Below, piece after piece: positions 55,683-64,000 of a stretch of DNA of 64,000 nucleotides. The DNA lies in assembly GCA_016800925.1 (NCBI GenBank), contig JABCPU010000220.1, positions 1 to 64,000 on the forward strand. Direction: 5' to 3'. This stretch comes from Suillus spraguei (taxonomy: Eukaryota > Basidiomycota > Agaricomycetes > Boletales > Suillaceae). Within the stretch, counting starts at the first letter, position 1; each line of letters starts with the position of its first letter. Below the pieces are notes generated by a model. The model had not been told where the DNA came from. It made no database searches and worked only from the letters and a program-made list of their open reading frames with translations. Made by a program: the position numbers and the translations under genes.

Positions 55683-56715
55683 ATCATGATGGATACGCAG
55701 ATTATATATATTTCACTATGACCATAGCTTTTGGTGCATGGCTTTGTGATGGAAAAGGTGTATTTCTGTATGTCCAGTGCATTATCGATTAATATCGCCT
55801 CGCCGCAGTGTGGCGATGCTAAAAGTGTATATATCAGGATGATGATCATTGAAATTTAGAGAGCCACCGAGCCTAACCTCCTTGTACTACACACCCATAC
55901 GAGATGCGCAGACCGGCCATTGTCAGGCTGCCAATCGAGTAAGGCCAAGATCAAAGTTCGCCATGCTCATTGTCCTTGCTCAGCGGACCCCGGGGGGGGG
56001 GGTCTCAAAAGGATAAGCACGGGAAGACCCGAGGGACAAGTCTGCTGAGGAGCAACCCTTATTTCGCATGATCACTGTCTACAACTAATCACGATCATCA
56101 AATTCGCATCCTCCACTGGCTTGCGCAATGCGCATAGCAGATGGATCACGAGACCTCACCCGGGATAATACTCAGCCATGAAAGTTGGTAGATATCTTGA
56201 ATTTGCCTGGGTCCTGCTCGGATAGTGAATCGTCGGAGAAGAACCTCTGACGACGCGAGACTGAAGAGACACTTCCAAATACTTGGTCGCCTGCATCTAC
56301 CATACCTCTTCTGAAGAGGCAGCCAAAGGTCGGCAGTGCAGTGCAGACAACATTTATGCACTGCGTATTGACATCGGCGCTTCTCCCCGTACAGAATCTG
56401 TCAGCTTCCTTCTATCGGGGCCTGCGGGAGACTACTCCGCCGCGACATGCAAACAGACACCATGAACGTTGAACATTGAACATTGAACTACTGCTGTTTG
56501 ACGGGGTGTTACATGTGGCGGCATCCAAGCAGATCGCCCTGGGTAAGCATTTCGCCCGTCCAAGGTGTCATAATAAGCGGAACCCTTGTGTTTGTCCACT
56601 GCACACAGGTAAAACTCAGACGAAAAAAAGAAAAAAAATGTCTATTATGAAAGTAGCCGTAACATGAACGACTTGCCTATCTATAAGTCCCAATAAATGC
56701 ATGATTTAACTATTA
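55683..56715. other. Intergenic region with G homopolymer
   Basis: No gene seen. It contains an 11-base G run at 55992-56002 and two or three repeats of TGAACATTGAAC-like sequence near 56464-56490. Confidence 0.45.
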
Positions 56716-58971
56716 TCACGTGGACGGCGTCCACTCAGCAAGCCACTCCTTCATGTACATCAACCCTGCTTCCTGCACGGCCGCGATAGTTGGGTCTACA
56801 ACGCCATTCTCTGTGAGCAGGTCTGAGCAGTGGAATCCATCGCCCTCATAGATCGGCATGCTGGTGGTGTTAGGTTTATTCAACCCATCGGCAGAGACAG
56901 TTGCTTCGCGCCATGGGTCGCGCAGGCCGTTGGCAAAGAAGAGACGTGGAACACTTATGTTCCAACCGTCATACATTGTGTCGGTCTCTGTAACGTTTGG
57001 CAGAGGTGGATAGGCAAAGGCCTGAGGAAACATGTTCACGCATTGGCGCTGAAGATAACGTTGAAGAATGATCATGTCTCGAATCCAATACACGTACCTC
57101 CTCGTAAATGGGTTGGAGGATGCGGCTCACGATTGCAGGCAGGCCTTCAGGAGGGCCAACCTGATACCATCCGACCTGATTGCACCTGGAGTAATTGTTA
57201 GAGTGGATAATATATTCGAACTAATGAGAATACATACACCATCCAAAACCACGACCTGTTTGCATCATTCACGGTAACATTAGTCCAGTAGGACTGGCTC
57301 GTGTTATACGTCCCAAGACAGGTTCTAGCTTCACTGTCAGTCAACGCGGACGACTACGTCACAAGGATACGCACTCCGCATCTTCGGATCCGCAAACTTT
57401 ACTATCAATTTAGCCATGTCAATCAAAAATCAAGGGGACTACCTCACCATAGTCGTAGTATGTGGTATTCCAGAAGTTACCCCAAGAGTAGATAGCATTA
57501 TCAAGTCCCCATCCCTCAGGTCCGGCATTGACGCCATCCTTGACTTCAAGCGCATCACAGAAATCGAAGAACATTGCTCCTGGGCCGACATCGGGTTGCA
57601 GAGATTGCCAATCAAACAAGTTGTATTGAACTGTTGGCAAAGTAGGGTCAGTCGAGTCAAGAAGGCGATAGAACAATTTAAAAAAAGAGAATATCGAAAG
57701 GAAAGTTCGAGGTAACCATGTGGAAAAGGAGAAACTCCACGCGCTGGTGAGAGGAATATGAACCACAGATGTTGTGCGAATCAGAAGCCCTTCCGACCAC
57801 GCTGTCCGCTCTACGCAAATACACAAAACTGAATAAAGGACAAAGACTCACGTGCACTAGCGAAATCGTCGACGTGCACAACATCTCCGAGGTCAAACGC
57901 TTCCTTGAGGGTTTGGATTCCAGTAGTGTCATTCGCCAGGTACATCCCATCCAGGTAGGCAATCACTGCTTGTACGTCAGAGGAACAATTCTGGGGCATG
58001 TACTCCCTAATAGGAGTGAAATACCCATAATAGTCACTATTTTCGCCGAATAAAACCACATTTCAAGGAATGGCCATGTTATGACACAAGTAATTGTAAG
58101 AGTCGGAGAAAGAATCACATCAATGACACACGAGTGGCGATTTCAATAAAGTGACATACGTGATTGCTTCTACGACTGCAGAAGATGCATATGCGGCCCA
58201 GAAAAGTCCCGGTTTGCTTTATGCGAATCACCAACTGAAACAAACATTCACTTGTAGTAAGTTACTTACTTGACCATCGTCCAACCCGTGAGGGCTCCCG
58301 AATAGCTTCCGCCGATCAAGATCCATGGCGCCTGACCCGGCTTCACAGCATCACCACCAGGCATGGGAAGGTTGGCGGTGTTGACGAAATATTCAAGATC
58401 ATCAATGGCCTGCTGGATGGTGAGGAGCGTGAGAGATTGTGACGTAAGGTTGTCGTATGGATTGGAATACCCAAAGAAACGGTGTTCGATGAGGACGGTT
58501 GCACCATTCTGTTGTTGAGCGATAAGACCATTGATAGTTTCATTGGTAAGGTAGCCCTCGTAGCCTAAAATCAAGTGTTTCAGAGAAAAAAATCACAAAT
58601 CGAGGATGGTAAACCGACCATCTGCGTCAGTTTCTCCAGGTGTCATTAGGATGATGGGGCCACCTTCAATCAATCAAGTTAACATTACTCGAAGCTGTAC
58701 TTAATCCTCTTCACGACATGCCTGGCTCGTAAAATTCCCAGTCCATCCAATATCGCTGTTGGAAGGTCCCGAGGTCCGGATTATTGTGGTCGATGAGCTG
58801 ATCAAAGTAATATACAGTTGTAATGGGTGGGAGTGCTGTGCCGTTCGGCGAAGTGATAGAACGATCCGGCACTGGGAGCGTTGGGAGAGTAGGCATGCTA
58901 CGAAGCATGGCGTTGGGAATAGCTGCTCGGGTAAAACCTGCAAGCAGGAGCGACGTAAGGGCCCACATCAT
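56716..58971 (-). CDS. Peptidase S28 serine carboxypeptidase, paralogue 2 (secreted)
   Basis: Same exon plan and orientation as paralogue 1. The signal peptide is MMWALTSLLLAGFTRAAIP. Matching blocks are TVYYFDQLIDHNNPD, YEGYLTNETINGLIAQQQ, VLIEHRFFGYSNPYDN, WILIGGSYSGALTGWT (Ser), YFTPIREYMPQNCSSD, LFDWQSLQPDVGPG, NGLRDPWREATVS (Asp) and DGFHCSDLL (His). The triad is intact. The two genes are very similar in exons and share flank and intron similarity, so the duplication is fairly recent. Likely extracellular, releasing proline-terminal residues from peptides. No frame break was found in the exons checked. Confidence 0.85.
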
Positions 58972-60100
58972 GTGAAAGCTTGGTGACAGCGATACTCGAC
59001 GACATGATGATGGTGGAGGAAAGACCTTTTATAACCACGGCGGGGCACCACATTTCTGATTTGAATTTTGAAACATGTGTTATCCGCTTTGCTTCGCAAG
59101 ACTCGGGAATACAATATGGTGGGTTCTCATGATTATAATTGGACGTACTGCAAAATGCTTGAAGGCCTAAACTCGCACAGCTGATTAATACGTAGTTCAC
59201 ATTCTCATTAAGCAAGTACTATGCTCACGCTTGATACTAATGGTGGCCAGACTGGAGTAAGATTTAAAAACTAGCACAACTTAGCGCTCACCGCTTGGAC
59301 GCCATGGCAAAGGTCAGCTAGACCACAAGAACATCCAGTCATCTGATTCTTGCAGCACATGCATCAGGTGGGAGAAGAATGGCACGCCACACGATTGCCA
59401 GCATGGCCAGGTGAGCTGCTTTAGAGAAGCCCAGCTTGTACCGCACTTTCGTCTCCAAGTGGAAGTTGAAGAAGGCGATCCCTCGGTCCGCTGACATGGT
59501 GATGTTACTGAATGTTGGATTTCTGGCAACTCGGAGCTTGAGACTGACTAAGCACGCAGTATGATTTATAATTTTCTGGTTGTGTAGAAACCCGATATTT
59601 TACAGTAGTTTACAATTCTCATACGTTGCGCGTTATCCTGTACTTGCGGAAAACTCATCACTGAAGTGAACCAGAAAGTCCGGGAATTGAGTTTCTGAAG
59701 CCGACTCCACGGGTCGGCCTGCGCCTTAGTAAGGTAGAGTTTCCGGTCAATACTGCCCACCGCCTTACATCATCCGCTGATTAACTTATCTCGTCCGGAC
59801 CCAAGAGGTGTGGGAAAACGCAATTCGTGATATACACCTCCCGCAACTTCGGAGGCCCCAACCCATGTCACAGTCACAGTAACACGTATTTAACCATATA
59901 TGGTAATATTTCGATCATCTGATCTGTTCAATGATCCAGCTCAAGGTATTGATTGCAAGGGAACATAGAGGTAACAGCGCGACTACACGACAACGAGAAC
60001 TTGACGGGAACTTCTGTAGTTGAGAAAACATGTTGTAGACTACGTCCAAGCAAATAGAAAGCATTTTTGAAATGACAGAGACGTTGTAAGCAATGTGAGA
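58972..60100. other. Region upstream of S28 paralogue 2
   Basis: Contains a small minus-strand ORF (59339-59497) with a hydrophobic block that is echoed upstream of paralogue 1. Otherwise no gene. The right end meets the truncated LTR at 60101. Confidence 0.4.
59339..59497 (-). other. Short ORF (52 aa) with duplicated hydrophobic block
   Basis: An ATG at 59497 opens MSADRGIAFFNFHLETKV, continues LGFSKAAHLAMLAIVWRA and stops after 52 codons. A block of the same pattern (FSK.A.L..MLAIVW) occurs at the matching distance upstream of the other S28 gene. It may be a tiny gene or the exon of a lost one; coding status unproven. Confidence 0.3.
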
Positions 60101-60250
60101 CACAGACCAGGTAACCGTGAGAATGTAACTGCGTATCCTAATAAGGAAGGCATGTGTTGTACAGATGCGTTGAGCATATGAGTCAAAGTCATGTGACATG
60201 ATATACAAGTAAGAAGATAAAGGGAAAATGAATAGGGGCACGTACAACTG
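60101..60250 (-). repeat. Truncated LTR fragment (about 150 bp, U3 end)
   Basis: It matches 3471-3618 closely (CACAGACCAGGTAACCGTGAG through GGGGCACGTACAACTG). Only the U3-side third of the 474-bp LTR is present. Its inner end runs directly into the zinc-knuckle codons, and the PPT and the LTR terminus are deleted. Confidence 0.8.
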
Positions 60251-61527
60251 GGCAGTTCTTTTGCCGATGTCCGATGATGCCGCAGACTCGGCATTTCATG
60301 TTTTTGTCAGTGTTAGAGATGGACATACATAATGGCGATGGTGAAATGATGGGTTTAGGGCTGGTGGATCTGGTGCGCTTCTTCCCCTTATTCCATTTCA
60401 TATGCTTTAGGGCAAGGGTGTTGTCGCGCCTGAGCTGCGCCTGAGCTGCGCCTGAGCTGCGCCTGCTGAGCAGGAGTGAGAGTATATGCGGTTGGGGGGA
60501 GATCAGGAGTAGTTCCTCGTTCAGCAACCGCAAGAAGTTCGTCAGAAGAAGAAGGAGCAGTAATGCTGAAGTCTTTTACTAAGATTGGCGAGACAGGATC
60601 CATTGGACCAAATGATGACGGGATAGACATGGGAGGGTGGATGTGAAGGTCGCGAAGTCGAGGACCGAGTGCTATTAATTCAGCAACAGGAATCCCTAAT
60701 CTTTTTGCAGCTTCACACTGTTCTTCTGTGCAGGGCTCGTATAGCCATGCAGGATGGTCATGAGAGACTATGACGGGAGACGGTGAGGTCGGTTGTTCGA
60801 TAGGAGATGGGGTTCGGGGGGAAGCGAGGTCGGCTTGCGTTTGTTGTAGATCAGTGATGGCTTCTTCAACTAAGTTTCTGGCTGCTCTGGTTTCAGCGAC
60901 TGATTGCTGGATGGTTTTGACGACCGCATTGGTGAGCTGCCCGATCTCTTGGACAGCAGTGCATAAGCCAGCAAGGGTGTCAACACTAGAATACATATGC
61001 GAAGAAGAGGGTGCTGGAATAGGAAGTGGCATATCTTCCTGCAGAGAGGGAGGTTGAGCAACACCTGCTCGACTTCAGCCACGATGTGAATAGCTTCTTC
61101 AACATCGCTTTTAAAAGATCCGGGAAGCAACAACATAGCATAAGAACAAATGCGTTTTTGAAGATGTAAGAAGCATTGACGATATGTAGTGTCGGTGGTT
61201 TCATTGGCTGTGGCTTCGATGAGGGGGCGGTACAGATAATGTTGACGAGGAGGAGGGCCGGGAAGGCACCTCTTTCTGTGAGGATTCTTTCAATTTCAAG
61301 GGTGTGTCCTTCACATAGAAGGGCGGCTTCAATGTAGGAGGTGTTGTCGATTTCGGTGGCAAGGGTTCCGTAGTTTTCAGCATCAGAGTCAGAGTCATTG
61401 TTGGCAACGGTGACGGGGGTGATGTAGGCAGTGGGGAAAGACATTTCGATGGTGGTAGTTGATCAAGTGCTTTGTGCAGTTGGTTGACTAAAGGATAATC
61501 AGAGGGCGTGTTGCTTCTTATAAGCAT
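60251..61527 (-). pseudogene. Post-integrase retroelement ORF with zinc knuckle, frameshifted
   Basis: Several overlapping minus-strand frames make one long protein-like region between the integrase C-terminus and the LTR. It opens near 61527 ([12 protein letters not shown]), has a Pro/Ser-rich middle, a helical segment (LAGLCTAVQEIGQLTNAVVK) and the block LYEPCTEEQCEAAKRLG, which is shared with the left-edge ORF at 2-820. It ends at a zinc knuckle CRVCGIIGHRQKNC. A small tandem repeat of a CAGGCGCAGCTCAGG-like unit, about 11-12 bp, lies near 60430-60465. After the knuckle the frame runs straight into LTR sequence through a deletion. At least two frame breaks. Confidence 0.7.
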
Positions 61528-61656
61528 TCAAGATTCGAGCGGAGTTCTTCAAGTTTTTTTCTGGGAGCCATTCGTTGTCTCCTGATGAATATCCTTTCCA
61601 AGAAACAGATAGCGTCGACGAGTGCCGTTCCTTTGTGAGAAAGAATTGCTTCTATT

Positions 61657-64000
61657 TCATATTCTTCTTCTTCTTGATAATGTCAGGTGGTGGTTCGGGG
61701 AAGTTCGGACCATGTACGTCTGTTTCGCTATAGGACGATAAGACAGAAGCGTGGAAGTAGGATGAATTTTCCACTGCGGAGGGAGTTTGAGTGTGAACGT
61801 GATGGGTGATAAGACATCGATGATCAGGAAAGGTCCGTATCGCTTTGGCACAAGTTTCCTTGATGGGAGTTTGAGTCTAAGATTGGCAGCAGATAGCCAA
61901 ACCTTATCTCCGATCTTCCATGGAATGTACTTATCTCCTCGGGATCGTTCGGCCATTGTTTGCATTGCAATGTTATGGCAGGCGATTGCTTCTTCTCTTA
62001 TCTTCTGCAGGGATCGTACTCGATCTTCTGCTGCGGGGACTGATGAATCAGGGATAAGGTGAGGGATAGCGTGTGGTTCATATCCCATCATCAAATAGAA
62101 GGGTGATGCATTCCTTGCATCGTGTTTTCGGTGATTGTGGACGAATTCGGCGATTGGTAGATGTTCTACCCAATCTTCAGGATTGTTGCGGCAATAGATG
62201 CGTAGGTATGTTTCAAGTTCTTGATTAAGCCTTTCCGTTTGACCATTGGTCTGAGGATGATAAGCTGTAGATGGAGCAATGACGTAATCGAGAAGTCGGG
62301 CAAGCTCCTTAGAGAAGCGTGATAGGAACTGCGGACCTCGATCCGAGATAACTTTGTCATGGAGTCCAAATCAACGGTAAACATGTTTCAAGAATAGCTT
62401 AGCAATCCCTTCGGAAGTGACGGTTTTCAGACAAGGGATAATAATTACCCCCTTCATAAGGCCATGGTCTACCACGACCATGATACTGTCAAAGCCTCCA
62501 GAGACAGGGAGGTCAGTGATAAGATCAACAGAGACCTGGGAAAAGGGGCGAGTCGCAGAGGAAGGTATTGGGGCAAGTGGAGGGCGAACAGGATGTGTGT
62601 CGGCTTTCATTTGCTGACAAAGGCGCAACCTTCAACGTATTTCGAATATAAGAGCCCATAGCGGGCCACCAGGCTTCTCGTTTGACGAGTTCTTCAGTTT
62701 TGAATCTACCGGGGTGTCCCGCAGTAGGATGATCATGGTACCGTTTCAGGATATCGGGACGATGTGCCGGTGGAATGTAGGCACGATTCTTAAAATAGAG
62801 GACATTCTCCTCAATCTTCCAGTCAGAGAGTGCCGATTTCATGGAGGAAGACACACCCATCAAGGGCATCGGACCTGTTTTGAAGACAGGGTCGTCGAGA
62901 GGGTCGAGGATGACAAACATCCTTCAGATCGGTGTCAATGAGACGAACGAATAGAGCGTCAGGGAGGAGGTCTGGTCCTGTTATCGTCTTTGCCAGAGTC
63001 GTAGTCGGCCGGCGGGATAGTGCATCAGGTACGCCAATTTAGTACCTGCAACATGATGCAGTTCAATGTCGTAAATAGACAAAATCAATTGCCAATGTGC
63101 TTGACGACGGGTAAGCTTCTGTGCACTTCTAAAGTACAGAAGATTCTTGTGGTCGGTGAATACCAGGACGGGTGCGGGTTTCCTTCAAGATAATGGCGCC
63201 ATTCATTCAATGCCCGAATTACGGCAAGGAGTTCCCGATCAAAGATCTGGTAATTGTGTTCTGTGGGGTTCAAAGATTGTGAGAGATATGCACATGGGTG
63301 ATAAACACCATTCTCGTCAGTCTGCAAGAGAACTCCGCCAGTTGCTATGAGCGAAGCGTCTGTAGCAATAGCAAATTGTCGGAAGGATCAGGGTTACGGA
63401 GTACCGTTGGGATGTGAAGCATTGTTTCAGTTCTTCGAAGGTGTCCATACATTCGGTTGACCAATCGAAGGCCTTATCTTTCTTTGTCAATTCGATAAGG
63501 GGTGAGCGATATCAGAGTAATGGGAAATGAACGTGCGGTAGAAGTTGCAGAAACCAAGGAATGACCAAACATCTTTTACAGATTTCGGGACTGGCCATTT
63601 GGAGATTCCCTTGGTCTTGGCGGTATCCATAGCAATTGTCCGGGGCGAATTATCATTCCAAGGTATTCCACTTCTTCTGCATCGAAGGTACATTTCTCCG
63701 GTTTCAAGAACAGATGTTCTTTTCGTATCTTCATCAAAACCGTCTTGTCCATTCGCGATGTTCTGCCATAGTTGTGGAGAAAATCAAGATATCATCCATG
63801 TAGATAACCATCCATCCTTCATTGATTTCCTGTTGGAAGTATGATTCATGTATGCTTGGAAAGTTGCCGGGGAATTACAAAGGCCAAAGAACATGATGTT
63901 TGGTTCAAAGAGGCCGAATTCCGTAGTGAAAGCAGCTTTCCACCTATCATCAGGATGGATGCGAATATTGTTATAGCCGGACCGGATATCCATTTTCGTA
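61657..64000 (-). pseudogene. Ty3/gypsy pol (RT-RNase H-integrase), degenerate, runs off right edge
   Basis: On the minus strand in order: reverse transcriptase with FFGLCNSPATFQAYMN and the catalytic YMDD (near 63800), SFLGFCNFYRTFI, and RNase H with [16 protein letters not shown] and [12 protein letters not shown]. Next come the integrase zinc-binding segment (HDHPTAGHPGRFKT) and the integrase core start ([13 protein letters not shown]...VVVDHG). The C-terminal domain (WKIGDKVWLSAANLRL; PKRYGPFLII) ends at 61657. Numerous single-base frame changes split it into short ORFs. The order RT-RNaseH-IN is that of Ty3/gypsy (Metaviridae-like) elements. No chromodomain was recognised after the integrase. 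The 5' part lies outside the window. Confidence 0.8.

Noticed and set aside
1..64000. CRISPR arrays, bacterial operons, riboswitches or replication origins
   Set aside because: The sequence is eukaryotic and intron-rich; no spaced direct-repeat array or operon-like gene packing was seen.

Overview
The window looks like a chromosomal segment of a filamentous basidiomycete. The signs are intron-rich genes with mostly 46-64 bp GT-AG introns, HET-domain proteins, FunK1-type kinase remnants, a double-GATA iron regulator with the cysteine-rich spacer, an Opi1-family regulator, peptidase S28 genes and decayed Ty3/gypsy elements. Agaricomycetes is the best fit. The WD40-TPR-HET architecture suggests Boletales-like relatives, but that is inference from remembered family resemblance. 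All gene models were assembled by hand from reading frames and splice signals, with no search run.

Layout. 1-4.5 kb: retroelement debris. A plus-strand 3' end (zinc-knuckle ORF, polypurine tract, 474-bp LTR) abuts a minus-strand gag-protease with its own 474-bp LTR, so one element appears nested in another of the same family; a second small LTR-like repeat and a MITE-like segment follow. 5.7-13.5 kb: a self/non-self-recognition-like island with a WD40-TPR-HET fusion, a stand-alone HET protein, a kinase-fold gene with a degenerate catalytic loop, and a clear pseudokinase. 14.3-24.0 kb: a housekeeping/regulatory block with a C2H2 factor (minus), an Opi1-family regulator (plus), a small hypothetical gene, an ABC-F ATPase (minus) and an FAD monooxygenase (plus). 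24.5-30.6 kb: a tandem duplication of a WD40-TPR gene; the second unit begins with a remnant of the monooxygenase 3' end and carries a 1-bp frameshift. A third, heavily decayed copy lies at 51.4-52.8 kb.

31-34 kb: decaying minus-strand genes (FunK1-type kinase fragment, UPF1-like SF1 helicase pseudogene with at least three frame breaks). 34.5-35.2 kb: an intact small membrane protein. 35.2-39.2 kb: about 4 kb with no gene I can support. 39.3-42.0 kb: the iron-responsive GATA regulator. 44.3-46.6 and 56.7-59.0 kb: two S28 serine carboxypeptidase paralogues with the same orientation and exon layout. Between them are two multi-pass membrane proteins (48.5-49.5 plus; 53.9-55.7 minus). 60.1-64 kb: a degenerate minus-strand Ty3/gypsy pol, a post-integrase ORF and a truncated LTR of the same family as the left edge.

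How they fit together. The core genes serve unrelated cellular roles: lipid-gene regulation, iron homeostasis, translation-associated ATPase and secreted proteolysis. The accessory parts are organised around recognition-type repeat proteins (WD40, TPR), HET effectors and pseudokinases, in a transposon-bounded, duplication-prone region with many broken copies. That is the pattern expected of rapidly turning-over fungal incompatibility or immunity loci. The most promising candidate for a coordinated system is the 5.7-13.5 kb HET/kinase/pseudokinase cluster; its function is inference, not demonstrated.
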